64,000 nucleotides of DNA from Sycobia sp. Sy_11 (taxonomy: Eukaryota; Arthropoda; Insecta; Hymenoptera; Epichrysomallidae), in contig JACCIC010000215.1 of NCBI GenBank assembly GCA_018907035.1, forward strand, positions 62,001 through 126,000, given 5' to 3'. Shown piece by piece: positions 37,059 to 51,358 of this stretch. Made by a program: the position numbers and the translations under genes. How positions within the stretch are numbered: position 1 is the first letter of the stretch; every line of letters begins with the position of its first letter. The notes beneath the pieces are model-generated. The model did no database searches, had not been told where the DNA came from, and worked only from the letters and a program-made list of their open reading frames with translations.

Positions 37059-38345
37059 TCAGGTATGTGAATATGTCTTTCCCGTTTTTTTTTCAAATTT
37101 TGAGCCTTTATTGTGAAAAAATGGTTACAAATGAATTATTGAAAGTATTGGCCATCGCTAGCTACAACTTTTTCCCATCTTTCTGGCAACATACGAATCC
37201 CGTTGCGAAAAAATTCGACCGGTTTGGCCTCTATCCAGTCATCCACCCATTTTTTGGCTTCCTCGTAGGAATGGAAGAGCTGGTCAGCCAGGCCATGCGT
37301 CATCGATCTGAAGAGATGGTAATCAGACGGAGCAACGTCTGGACTATACGGCGGGTGGGGTAGGACTTCCCATTTGAGCGTTTCTAAGTATGTTTTCACC
37401 GGCGGTGCAACATGTGGGCGAGCATTGTCATGTTGCAAAATAACTTTGTCGTGCCTGTCGGAGTATTGTGGCCGTTTTTCTCGCAGTGCGCGGCTCAAAC
37501 GCATCAATTGTCGTCGATAGACCTCGCCTGTGATCCTTTCATTCGGTTTCAGAAGCTCATAGTAAACCACACCTAGCTGGTCCCACCATATACAGAGCAT
37601 GAGCTTGGCGCCATGAATATTTGGCTTGGCCGTCGATGATGATGCATGGCCGGGTAGTCCCCATGATTTTCTTCGCTTCGGATTATCGTAACGTATCCAC
37701 TTTTCATCGCCAGTCACGATACGATGCAGAAAACCCTTTCTTTTATGTCGCTGAAGCAGCTGTTCGCAAGTGAAAAAACGCCGTTCGACGTCTCTCAGCT
37801 TCAAGTCGTACGGCACCCAATTTCCTTGCTTTTGGATCATTCCCATGGCTTTCAAACGCTTGGAAATGGTTGTTCGGTCAACTCCCAATGCTTCAGCAAG
37901 TTCTTCTTGCGTTTGACAAGAATCCTCATCAAGCAAAGTCGCCAATTCTCGATCTTCAAAGATTTGCGGCCGCCCGGAACGCTCCTTGTCTTCCACGTCG
38001 AAATCACCGCTTTTGAAGCGTCGAAACCATCCGCGAACACTTGAATCATCGACACAACCTTCTCCATAAGCCTCCTGAAGTAATCGATGCATCCCGGCAG
38101 CAGATTTCTTCAAATTGAACCAATAAAGTGAAACTTCCCGCAAATAACGTCGACTCGGCTCAAATTTCGACATTTTCACGATATCAAAAATTTATGATGC
38201 GAAAAAATTTTAACTAATGTGTTAGTATGGAATTGTTGACATATGAATAAGCTTTGATTATGACATATGTAACCATTGAATACTCGCACAGTATTGGTGG
38301 CGCCATCTCTTACAAAAAACGGGAAAGACTTATTCACACTCCTAA
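37059..38345 (-). mobile_element. mariner, mauritiana-type, complete (duplication copy 1)
   Basis: 1287 bp with terminal repeats TCAGGTATGTGAATATGTC and, reversed, TTAGGAGTGTGAATAAGTC, flanked by TA at 37057-37058 and 38346-38347. Same family as 19900-21186. Confidence 0.92.
37136..38179 (-). CDS. mariner transposase, intact
   Basis: 347 codons without interruption. The DD34D triad is in TGDEKW, HDNARPH and YSPDVAPSDYH, with WVPYDL for the usual WVPHEL. Compared with the transposase at 19977-21020 it differs at a modest number of residues, some of which (for example SGDFDV, KVILQH) look closer to the family consensus. Likely competent by sequence; expression inside the FIG4 intron, antisense to it, is unknown. 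Confidence 0.92.
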   Translation of the reverse strand: MKMSKFEPSRRYLREVSLYWFNLKKSAAGMHRLLQEAYGEGCVDDSSVRGWFRRFKSGDFDVEDKERSGRPQIFEDRELATLLDEDSCQTQEELAEALGVDRTTISKRLKAMGMIQKQGNWVPYDLKLRDVERRFFTCEQLLQRHKRKGFLHRIVTGDEKWIRYDNPKRRKSWGLPGHASSSTAKPNIHGAKLMLCIWWDQLGVVYYELLKPNERITGEVYRRQLMRLSRALREKRPQYSDRHDKVILQHDNARPHVAPPVKTYLETLKWEVLPHPPYSPDVAPSDYHLFRSMTHGLADQLFHSYEEAKKWVDDWIEAKPVEFFRNGIRMLPERWEKVVASDGQYFQ

Positions 38346-38932
38346 TATAGATATATATGATATGTAACATATTCGTATTGTACGAAACGCAATGGAAGTG
38401 AATATTCAAAGCAAACAATCTGCCGTTCAAGCTTTAGACATCCCGATCACAATGTTAGTTAGGGTTATTATTAGGACTTAATTTTAATAAATACAGATTG
38501 TTCAACTGGTTAATAAGTCAGTTACATTTACTATCTCGAGCGAAGCCGAAACAATTGCTAAACTCTGAACCATGGTCAGTGTACTCTTCAGCACTAAAAT
38601 TCTTAATTTTAAAAATTACTTACTAAAACATACTTTAAATTACTTTATACAAAAGTATAAAATAAGGTAAGTATGGTGTATTAGAAATTCTAATCATTTA
38701 AAAGTATTTGTAACGTAACCAATATTTTTTGCTCTTCAAATAAACCGAACTGTTTCTTTCAAAAGGGCAAAATTTCATTCGTTTTAAATATGTATGTTTT
38801 TGTTTCAAATAAATAAAATTTCAATGAATATTTGTTGGACTGAAATAAATACATTTTTACGATATAGCCAGTTTTCCTTAAACTTGCCGCAGGTTTGAAA
38901 ACGTTGAGCTGCTTGCTAGCTGCTGCTATGTG

Positions 38933-39015
<83 letters not shown>

Positions 39016-39670
39016 TGTCTGTCTGTGTATGCGTCTGTGTGGCAATAAAATTTCTTTTTGGTCGCTGCCAATATAAGCTGCTCAACTTTTTTGCATCCCG
39101 CTGACAGTCTATTGTCTCACCAAGCTTTCCCCCTGCATGCTCCGAAAACAGTGGTCATCCCCCAAGATCACACCATCACATGAGCTCGAAAAACATCTGC
39201 AATATGGAACGAAACGGTCAGTACCTCGCTTTAGACACCAGAGGCCCCTGTTTTCAGTCGAAAATTTTTACAGCAGTCTCGCCCATAGCGTCGGCGAGCA
39301 CCCCTTATTACGCCTTTACTTTCCATAGCGAAGACAATAATTGACGTCCACACTACACTAGTAGGCGAACGCATGCCCTAAGATTTAAATATATGTTTGG
39401 CTTCCTTACATTATAATATAATAGTATTAAATATTTTATAATATTAACTAATACTTTTTCCCATTTGCCTACACTGCTAATATTAATAGCAGATCCTTAC
39501 ACATTACACTCAGTGTCATACTGTAAGGTTATGATTTCTATAGTTACATTATAACATTTTATAGTAATGAGTTTTCATGCCTTCAGTAAATGCTGAATTG
39601 CTTTAAATTTTATGTATTGTACTATATCTTAACCATATTAATTACTAAAATGCTAATAAATTTTTAACAG
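38346..39670 (+). other. FIG4 intron end, copy 1
   Basis: (GT)n at 38935-39014. Around 38390-38470 the + strand reads NAMEVNIQSKQSAVQALDIP, which resembles a pogo-type psq helix-turn-helix, a tiny transposase remnant at best. TATCTCGAGCGAAGCCGA near 38539 resembles a Helitron hairpin. Nothing else recognised. Confidence 0.4.
38935..39014. repeat. (GT)n microsatellite
   Basis: About 80 bases; the duplicated locus at 45425-45459 has only about 35 plus an expanded (TGTC)n. Confidence 0.95.
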
Positions 39671-40208
39671 TTCAAGCGTTACCAGCTCTGATGATGAACA
39701 AAATCAATATGCAGTTAATTTTCAATTAGCAACATTAAAAAACTGTGCTGAATTAAATTTTGATACATTTTTTCCATCAATGAAAGTCATTTATGGGATA
39801 GAACCTCAAACTCCTGGAAGGAATCATATACTTGCTTACAAAAAGTAGGTTATACAAACAGTATAATAACATTATTTATTTTAAATAAAAAATCATTTTC
39901 AGATATACATTAATAGGCAAAGATGTTAACTATAAATGTAATTCTTTGAAATTTTACTCTAAAACTATCAATCAGCACACATTTAATGATCAAAATTGTA
40001 AAGATCAAGTAAGTCCACATATTGATATCAATATGTACCAGCAGCATATAAAAAAATCCAAGGTAAGTTTAAATTTAACATAAATGCTAATTGTATACTT
40101 TCCTGCTCACATATATATATGTCAAATTTTCAGTTTGGAGCAACATTACCAATTTCTGAGGATATCAATTTATACCATATAGATGTGTCATCAGTAGTTT
40201 CATCTTAA
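39671..40208 (+). CDS. FIG4: FIG4 phosphoinositide 5-phosphatase, last three exons
   Basis: Exons 39671-39844, 39903-40062 and 40134-40208 (TAA 40206-40208). The first completes the Ser codon left open at 5011 and reads SSVTSSDDEQNQYAV, then MKVIYGIEPQ, equivalent to the conserved YGIN region of other FIG4 proteins. The second has DINMYQQHIKKSK and the third FGATLPISEDINLY with a short tail, matching the position of the animal C-terminus. Donors GTAGGT and GTAAGT, acceptors TTTTCAG. The six exons of the window give 325 residues in frame. The gene meets RpL40 tail to tail, with 234 bases between the stop codons. Confidence 0.88.
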
Positions 40209-40442
40209 ACCTTTACAAAAATAACTATTATAAAGTCCAGTAACCTATTTACTTAATTAAACAGATGATTTTTTTGTAATCATATCAATATCTTTAATTT
40301 TCCTTAAATAAAAACTATGAAATTCTATATAAATTTTATTGATTATCAATTTTAATACAGATTTGCAATCTATTGTTATTTATTTGTATAAAATAATCAT
40401 GTCTCATAGAATGCAGAAAATTCAGAGATCCAATGTCAAAAT

Positions 40443-40799
<357 letters not shown>

Positions 40800-40999
40800 A
40801 TTACCCTTGACGATAAGAAAAATCGAGCAAAGGGGCGCATTTGTACTGTCTTTCAAAAAGTGCATCGTCATATAGCGTGATAAAAGTAGATTCTAGGCGT
40901 TACTAATAGGTTAAGCCACTTGTAAATACATGTACTAAAGGAAAAACCCTCTCCTACTTTTTTTTGCGTATACACAAAAACTCAAAGAAAGGGGAGTGA

Positions 41000-41155
41000 T
41001 GTGGGGTTATCTCTCACATAGGTTAAGTTAGTCACATAAGCCCACCGCTCGAGTGACACTTTAGTACCAAGTGCAAGCGCCGCACTATTAGTGAACAGTC
41101 GAGTGAAGACTGTCGGAGAGGCCAGTAGCTAGTCAGCTCGCTAAACCAGCCTCGA

Positions 41156-41254
<99 letters not shown>

Positions 41255-41327
41255 GAATAAAGTTATATTCTATACTAAAAAAAACACAGTCTCAGCTCAT
41301 TCGACTCATCCTGATTTATGAGATAAC
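41000..41327 (+). repeat. LTR of the CsRn1-like element (copy 2)
   Basis: Duplicate of 34580-34857; longer only because its internal TA array expanded. Confidence 0.5.
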
Positions 41328-42852
41328 TGGTAACCCAATAGTGGAGTTGTTGGCGCGATCACGCCGCTGGAGTCCGGCACGGAGTTGGCGCGAAAGGTAT
41401 CTAAGCATTCTGCCACCAAACCGACAGTATGTTTGTGTTTCAAATGAACAGAATTCGAATAAATATTTTTTGAATTAGAATCAATACACTTTTACTTTTA
41501 TGAAATTGACTAATTTGCATTTAAGATTTTTTTCAGTGTTTAGTACAATGTAAAATTATAATTTACAGTAAATTTCAAATGATTTTTTCGAAATAGTTCG
41601 TATATGAGCCAACTATTGTTTTAATTAAAGTGGTCATAATAAATAATCTCCAATCGTGTATTAGTTTTATAAATATGGTAAAGCCTTAAAACTATGTAAT
41701 TAAATTTTGATTCATAAGTTACAATGTAAAATTACAATTTACAATTACAAGTTTTCTTCGAATTACAATGACAGTTACAAAATCCACTTTGAAAAAATTA
41801 CCCTTGAAAAGTAAATTTTTTTTTAAAAATCAAGTCACATTATAATAATTATAAAATATTTTAAAAAATTATTAAAATAATTTTCTGCTAAACTTTTCTC
41901 AGGTTAAATATCATTCAAATTCAAAATACTATTCAAATAATGTTAATAGGACCCATTTTAATAATAGCTTTATTTTAGTTGTATTTTTTCAGTTCGGCGA
42001 TAATTTAGTAACGTAATTGACTTATCAAATATTTAATTAATGTATGTGTAAAAAATACTCTACGTATAAAAAATATATTACCTATAGATAATTTATCTAT
42101 GATATTTCTGTAAAAAGTCAAGAATCCTACCTCAGAGTCCCTGAAACATTGTGAGCGGTGTGGCTGTCGTCCCCCGCCCTATTTATCTCAATATTTATGA
42201 TTTTTAGGGAGCTCCTTACGCATAACGTAACAGCTTTAGACGAAAAGTGAATATTTATTCCTAAATCCACGAAAATTCTAGAAATATATGTGCAATAACT
42301 ATATGTTTCTGTATTTTGAATATATAACTTTATTTTTTCTTTTTACTTCTTACTTAAAATAGTTAATGTATTATATTTAATATGTAATATTTCTCTATTT
42401 AATAAAAACATTAATATGACAACAAAATCGCTTTGATAAAATTAACTTAATATTGAGATAATCATAATGACTATTGCCAGTAATTTATAGGCGCCAAAAC
42501 TACTAAAAATAAACCGATCACCTCCAAGTTTTGAATACGTTTCTATACGGTCAGGATTAGATGATATATTTTTTATTGTAAATTTAACAGAAAAAAAAAT
42601 AAAACAAAATGATGGCAACATAGCTAGTTGCTTGTATATCGGTGGACTGCCTGCTAGGCATCGTACAACATGCGTGCAGATGGAGAGGTAATAAACAGTG
42701 AGAGTAAGAAATAGAAAGAGACGAAACAGTATAGAGGATACTCGCGGGTACATGCAGGTACATGGTATGGCAACACCCACCAACATTGAGTAATCCATAT
42801 CAATCCCCTTAGATTTTCCTTTACTCCTCTCCTCCCTCTCTCATTCTCTCTC

Positions 42853-42893
<41 letters not shown>

Positions 42894-43534
42894 TTTCCTC
42901 TTTCTCTGTCTTCTCCATACAAGGTAGTTATGTACCAAATATGATTATATACGATTATATATATACTCCAAAAATATAGAAAGCAATAAAATAATTTTTG
43001 AAAAAGTTTAGTCTATAATTAGCAGCTTTTTCGAGATCTATTAAATTCGTAAACAGAGATCAATTACTGACAATGGCCATGAATATTGTCTCAATGTTAA
43101 ATTAATTTTTTTAAAGCGTACATATATTTTGTTGCAACTTAATTATTTTAGTTAAATAGAGAAGCATTGCAAATTAAATCAAACATACATTTTTTTAGTT
43201 CCAAGTAAAACGTATGTCATAGAAATAAGTCTATACTGAAAAAAAAAATTATATACATTTAAATAAAAGGCTTCTTCATATAACATTAATCAACCATTTA
43301 TTCAAAATAAATAAATTATACATTTAAAGTACTGAATATTTAGCTAAATACAGTAAATATTTTTTTGATCTATGAGAATTGAGAATTTAAACAAAATATT
43401 AAATTCACCTGTAATATCTTAACTTATTAGACCGTCATTTTCGTAATCTTCAACGATGTAAACATATACTATATACTATATTGCAATCAATACCAACTAT
43501 ATTTACATATTCTTCCATCATTTTTATTGTATTA
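41328..43534. other. AT-rich stretch in copy 2
   Basis: Duplicate of 34858-37058; nothing additional. Confidence 0.5.
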
Positions 43535-44823
43535 TCAGGTATGTGAATATGTCTTTCCCGTTTTTTTTTTTCAAATTTTGAGCCTTTATTGTGAAAAAAT
43601 GGTTACAAATGAATTATTGAAAGTATTGGCCATCGCTAGCTACAACTTTTTCCCATCTTTCTGGCAACATACCAATCCCGTTGCGAAAAAATTCGACCGG
43701 TTTGGCCTCTATCCAGTCATCCACCCATTTTTTGGCTTCCTCGTAGGAATGGAAGTGCTGGTCAGCCAGGCCATGCGTCATCGATCTGAAGAGATGGTAA
43801 TCAGACGGAGCAACGTCTGGACTATACGGCGGGTGGGGTAGGACTTCCCATTTGAGCGTTTCTAAGTATGTTTTCACCGGCGGTGCAACATGTGGGCGAG
43901 CATTGTCATGTTGCAAAATAACTTTGTCGTGCCTGTCGGAGTATTGTGGCCGTTTTTCTCGCAGTGCGCGACTCAAACGCATCAATTGTCATCGATAGAC
44001 CTCGCCTGTGATCCTTTCATTCGGTTTCAGAAGCTCATAGTAAACCACACCTAGCTGGTCCCACCATATACAGAGCATGAGCTTGGCGCCATGAATATTT
44101 GGCTTGGCCGTCGATGATGATGCATGGCCGGGTAGTCCCCATGATTTTCTTCGCTTCGGATTATCGTAACGTATCCACTTTTCATCGCCAGTCACGATAC
44201 GATGCAGAAAACCCTTTCTTTTATGTCGCTGAAGCAGCTGTTCGCAAGTGAAAAAACGCCGTTCGACGTCTCTCAGCTTCAGTTCGTACGGCACCCAATT
44301 TCCTTGCTTTTGGATCATTCCCATGGCTTTCAAACGCTTGGAAATGGTTGTTCGGTCAACTCCCAATGCTTCAGCAAGTTCTTCTTGCGTTTGACAAGAA
44401 TCCTCATCAAGCAAAGTCGCCAATTCTCGATCTTCAAAGATTTGCGGCCGCCCGGAACGCTCCTTGTCTTCCACGTCGAAATCACCGCTTTTGAAGCGTC
44501 GAAACCATCCGCGAACACTTGAATCATCGACACAACCTTCTCCATAAGCCTCCTGAAGTAATCGATGCGTCTCGGCAGCAGATTTCTTCAAATTGAACCA
44601 ATAAAGTGAAACTTCCCGCAAATGACGTCGACTCGGCTCAAATTTCGACATTTTCACGATATCAAAAATTTATGATGCGAAAAAATTTTAACTAATGTGT
44701 TAGTATGGAATTGTTGACATATGAATAAGCTTTGATTATGACATATGTAACCATTGAATACTCGCACAGTATTGGTGGCGCCATCTCTTACAAAAAACGG
44801 GAAAGACTTATTCACACTCCTAA
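43535..44823 (-). mobile_element. mariner, duplication copy 2
   Basis: Same insertion as 37059-38345, copied with the block and not by transposition; flanking TA preserved, two extra T in the left poly-T. Confidence 0.92.
43614..44657 (-). pseudogene. mariner transposase with premature stop
   Basis: Identical in layout to 37136-38179, but the CGA codon for Arg223 has become TGA (43989-43991). This leaves 222 residues that include only the first catalytic Asp. The rest stays in frame to the normal end. The change is CpG to TpG, as expected from deamination. Confidence 0.92.
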
Positions 44824-45421
44824 TATATATATATATATATATATATATGATATGTAACATATTCGTATTGTACGAAACGCAATGGAAGTGAATATTCAAA
44901 GCAAACAATCTGCCGTTCAAGCTTTAGACATCCCGATCACAATGTTAGTTAGGGTTATTATTAGGACTTAATTTTAATAAATACAGATTGTTCAACTGGT
45001 TAATAAGTCAGTTACATTTACTATCTCGAGCGAAGCCGAAACAATTGCTAAACTCTGAACCATGGCCAGTGTACTCTTGAGCACTAAAATTCTTAATTTT
45101 AAAAATTACTTACTAAAACATACTTTAAATTACTTTATACAAAAGTATAAAATAAGGTAAGTATGGTGTATTATAAAATTCTAATCATTTAAAAGTATTT
45201 GTAACGTAACCAATATTTTTTGCTCTTCAAATAAACCTAACTGTTTCTTTCAAAAGGACAAAATTTCATTCGTTTTAAATATGTATGTTTTTGTTTCAAA
45301 AAATAAAATTTCAATGAATATTTGTTGGACTGAAATAAATACATTTTTACGATATAGCCAGTTTTCCTTAAACTTGCCGCAGGTTTGAAAACGTTGAGCT
45401 GCTTGCTAGCTGCTGCTATTC

Positions 45422-45487
<66 letters not shown>

Positions 45488-46127
45488 GTATGCGTCTGTG
45501 TGGCAATAAAATTTCTTTTTGGTCGCTGCCAATATAAGCTGCTCAACTTTTTTGCATCCCGCTGACAGTCTATTGTCTCACCAAGCTTTCCCCCTGCATG
45601 CTCCGAAAACAGTGGTCATCCCCCAAGATCACACCATCACATGAGCTCGAAAAACATCTGCAATATGGAACGAAACGGTCAGTACCTCGCTTTAGACACC
45701 AGAGGCCCCTGTTTTCAGTCGAAAATTTTTACAGCAGTCTCGCCCATAGCGTCGGCGAGCACCCCTTATTATGCCTTTACTTTCCATAGCGAAGACAATA
45801 ATTGACGTCCACACTACACTAGTAGGCGAACGCATGCCCTAAGATTTAAATATATGTTTGGCTTCCTTACATTATAATATAATAGTATTAAATATTTTAT
45901 AATATTAACTAATACTTTTTCCCATTTGCCTACACTGCTAATATTAATAGCAGATCCTTACACATTACATTCAGTGTCATACTGTAAGGTTATGATTTCT
46001 ATAGTTACATTATAACATTTTATAGTAATGAGTTTTCATGCCTTCAGTAAATGATGAATTGCTTTAAATTTTATGTATTGTACTATATCTTAACCATATT
46101 AATTACTAAAATGCTAATAAATTTTTA
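44824..46127. other. duplicate of FIG4 intron end
   Basis: Matches 38346-39665; contains (TA)n 44824-44849 and (GT)n 45425-45459. Confidence 0.6.
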
Positions 46128-46635
46128 AAATCAATATGTAGTTAATTTTCAATTAGCAACATTAAAAAACTGTGCTGAATTAAATTTTGATACATTTTTT
46201 CCATCAATGAAAGTCATTTATGGGATAGAACCTCAAACTCCTGGAAGGAATCATATACTTGCTTACAAAAAGTAGGTTATACAAACAGTATAATAACATT
46301 ATTTATTTTAAATAAAAAATCATTTTCAGATATACATTAATAGGCAAAGATGTTAACTATAAATTTAATTCTTTGAAATTTTACTCTAAAACTATCAATC
46401 AGGACACATTTAATGATCAAAATTGTAAAGATCAAGTAAGTCCACATATTGATATCAATATGTACCAGCAGCATATAAAAAAATCCAAGGTAAGTTTAAA
46501 TTTAACATAAATGCTAATTGTATACTTTCCTGCACACATATATATATGTCAAATTTTCAGTTTGGAGCAACATTACCAATTTCTGAGGATATCAATTTAT
46601 ACCATATAGATGTGTCATCAGTAGTTTCATCTTAA
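46128..46635 (+). pseudogene. FIG4: FIG4 terminal exons, duplicated and damaged
   Basis: Matches 39671-40208. A 33-base deletion around 46128 removes the AG acceptor and the first ~30 exon bases. Exons 46330-46489 and 46561-46635 remain with intact splice signals. One substitution gives Phe for Cys in NYKFNSL. No upstream FIG4 exon exists between the two copies, so this tail is only reachable by read-through and skipping of the copy 1 exons. Not expected to contribute to a normal protein. Confidence 0.85.
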
Positions 46636-46869
46636 ACCTTTACAAAAATAACTATTATAAAGTCCAGTAACCTATTTACTTAATTAAACAGATGATTTTT
46701 TTGTAATCATATCAATATCTTTAATTTTCCTTAAATAAAAACTATGAAATTCTATATAAATTTTATTGATTATCAATTTTAATACAGATTTGCAATCTAT
46801 TGTTATTTATTTGTATAAAATAATCATGTCTCATAGAATGCAGAAAATTCAGAGGTCCAATGTCAAAAT

Positions 46870-48640
<1,771 letters not shown>

Positions 48641-49290
48641 TAAAAATTAGCTGAAGATAGTAGTTCAGATTTGCCCGGTAGACGTCGCTGTGTTGGAAAT
48701 CCTATCATGTCCCATTCCTGTGAGACAATGATCGAAACGCAAGACAATATTGTAGATTTAAATAAGATAAATTAATTAAATAATTAACGGATAATTATTT
48801 ATTAATTTAATTCAAAGTTATAATTATGAGTAAATAAGTAAAATTATAACAATGATTAAATACTGTTAAATAAAATAATAAAACCACTAGTATATCTTAA
48901 ATGATAGGAGAGAATTAAGTAATAAAGATAAATAAATATTTATAATAAAATATAGGCTTTATTTTATAATAATATAATTAGAGTGAACGCGGCAGTTCTC
49001 TAATCGAGAGTGAGTTCTCGCTGCAAAAAAACTACTTCGGCCCCCCATCACATCTTAAATATCCACCCCTAGGTATCGCTAAGCACCAATCAGCGCATCG
49101 CCTTTCCTCCTTTCGAGCCAGTGTAGTTCAGCGGCAATGCGGCTGCTGCTCATAGATATATTTCAGGGAATTCCAAATGCAACCCACAAGTGTTCAGCTG
49201 GCATTTAAGGCTGAATAATGAGAGGTTTAAAACGATGGACACAATAATAAGACGTTTGACTCAACTCTCGATCGTATTTAATATATATAT
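48641..49290. other. unassigned intergenic DNA
   Basis: AT-rich to 48960, then moderately GC-rich (49010-49250) with no gene recognised. Confidence 0.4.
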
Positions 49291-49340
49291 AATGTAACCG
49301 GGTACTTAATTATTAAACATCCGGTCGAAGTACCCGTTAA
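49291..49340. repeat. 50-bp terminal-repeat-like hairpin
   Basis: TGTAACCGGGTACTT and AAGTACCCGTTAACA are inverted about 20 bases apart. The ACCGGGTAC core also appears at 17768 and 17956. Confidence 0.5.
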
Positions 49341-49539
49341 CAGAGTTGCAAAGAACCCCGAACGGATTAAATTGTTTAAAACAATCTTTTTGGACCGTAG
49401 GTTCTTTGCGGATATTTCATCCAGGGAAAGATGGATTAATGATCGGGTATATGGAGCAAAATATTTCTAAGTTTTTCTACTATTAACAAAGAAAAATCAA
49501 AAGTAAAGTTGTTTCATTAATCGATAAAATAACTGAAAT

Positions 49540-50018
49540 TTTTATTTAATTAATAAAATTATAATGATTTTTAAAGAACATTTGAATGTTATATTTCCGA
49601 AAAATTTTTTTAATTCTTTCAGATAATCCTCTAACATATGGTAAGACAGTAATTTTGCCTCTGTTAACATTAACTCGTGCATTATGTCTATTTTCGGTAT
49701 TATAAATATTAACCAATCTCTCAACAATTAATCTATTAATAAATTCAATTGGATATCCATTATTAATGAAAGTATCTCTTACTATCTGTAAATTATTTTG
49801 TCTAAAATCCTTATGTGACAATTTTCTTGCTCTGTCAATGACACCTCTTAATACTCCAATTTTGTTTCCAAATTTCTGGTGTGAATTAAAATCTAAAAAC
49901 CTACCTGACCAAGTAGATTTTCTGTACCAAATAAGTTTCACTTTATTATTACTACATCTAATGACATTAATGTCCAGAAAAGTCAACTGATTATTAACTT
50001 CAATCTCCCTTGTAAATT
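49540..50018 (-). pseudogene. PLE, RT end and linker (part 2)
   Basis: The - strand reads LTFLDINVIRC, NKVKLIWYRKSTWSGRFLDF, GNKIGVLRGVIDRARKLSHK, LPYVRGLSERIKKIFRKYNI. It is the end of the PLE RT domain followed by the linker toward GIY-YIG, open for 146 codons. The upstream part of the same PLE continues at 51359, displaced by a solo LTR. The GIY-YIG domain is missing. Confidence 0.8.
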
Positions 50019-51358
50019 TCTAACGCGAAAAAAAGTAGGACAGATTAGATTTAACATTATCTAAAAAAAACCGATTATACTAGATTTTATTGAGAGTTAT
50101 AAATTTTGTAAACAGGATAAGGCGCACCTTGACTGTTACAGAATGTATAACAATCAATAAATAGACATGACAGCGGTCAACAGGAAAATAATAAATAATG
50201 TAGAATAGATAGAATAAATTAATCGTATATTAGTTTAACCAATAGAAATAATATTACCTTATTTTAAAACAAACGCTAGCCAATTAGATTTTTGTTAACG
50301 TACTTTTACCATGTATAAAAGTGCGCTAAATTTTGCCAAGAGCATTCGTTTTCGGCACTCGTCGAGGAAGGATACCTCCCGAGTGACGAAGGGAACTGTC
50401 ACCTACCGACTGACAAATTCTGCGTTTTCTGGGTGAAAACTCTTTCACGAGGCCAAAGGAAAGCACCTTTACTCGTAAGAAAGAGTAAAAAAGATTACCG
50501 ACCCAGAAGAACGGGCGCTCCTGACGTCTGAAAAAGTAATTCTTTTTCACCTAGAAAATAATCCAGAAAAAGCCGCCGGGAGACAAAATTATAATTGATT
50601 TAATTTAATTCGGGGAAAAGGCACTCCTTTTCGTGGAATTAAACTACCAGGCGGATATTCATCACGAGGCGCACCTCGTATTAATACCAGACCGATCGGC
50701 AACCGAAAATTTGCAAGTCATCATAATACTGATCAACTTATTATTATAAATATTAAATCATGTAAAATAAATCAAAAGAAAATGGAGTCTTGCTAAGGAA
50801 TACTAAACGCTTATTCCTAAGCAAAGCACCGAACTCTTTTATATCACTGGCTAAGGTGCACATTAGCGCGATCTAAAAGAGAGAAAAAGATTTATTGCGA
50901 TAGTGCGGAAGAACCTCCGTGTACATAGATGGGCCACGTATGTAAATATAAGAAAAGAGGAACCGCTTATGTAAATATAGTAAATAAAGCGAGAAAATTA
51001 CTGGGTCAAGGCTGTGTGAATTCGTGAAAATTTAGATAATTTAACTAATAGAGCTAATATAAAATCAATTAAAGGCGCGAGTAATTAATTTGCGAATCAT
51101 TATTTTTTTGTTTCAGGGTATCTACAGCGAGATCCCAATAAAATAAGATTTATTATTGGTATTATTTTTTTGTATAATTTATAAAGACAATACATTTATT
51201 TTGTTATTTATTGAAACGAGTCTCAATTTATTCATCCGAAAACCTGTCCTGATACGTTCCTCTCTCTGAATCACGTACCCTAAACCTCACAAATTCCCTG
51301 TATAAAAAATAAAAACTAAAACCAGAAAAAATAAGATGGAAGGAGACGGAACGTTACA
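50019..51358 (+). mobile_element. solo LTR nested in PLE
   Basis: Begins TCTAACGCG (TG changed to TC) and ends GGAACGTTACA. It is flanked by the 4-base duplication AATT (50015-50018, 51359-51362), and removing it rejoins the PLE coding sequence (RIKF to REIEV). TATA box TATAAAA at 50314-50320 and AATAAA at 50983-50988 on the + strand give the orientation. 1340 bp. Confidence 0.75.

Noticed and set aside
38536..38565. Helitron 3' terminus (TATCTCGAGCGAAGCCGA...GCTAAA)
   Set aside because: Resembles the hairpin but there is no Helitron body upstream; too short to call.
38759..39104. His-Thr and Cys-Val repeat proteins
   Set aside because: Translation of a (GT)n microsatellite.
46128..46635. 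Copy 2 FIG4 exons as an alternative C-terminus
   Set aside because: First exon lacks its acceptor; using the nearest AG (TATGTAG) would give an immediate stop in the FIG4 frame.
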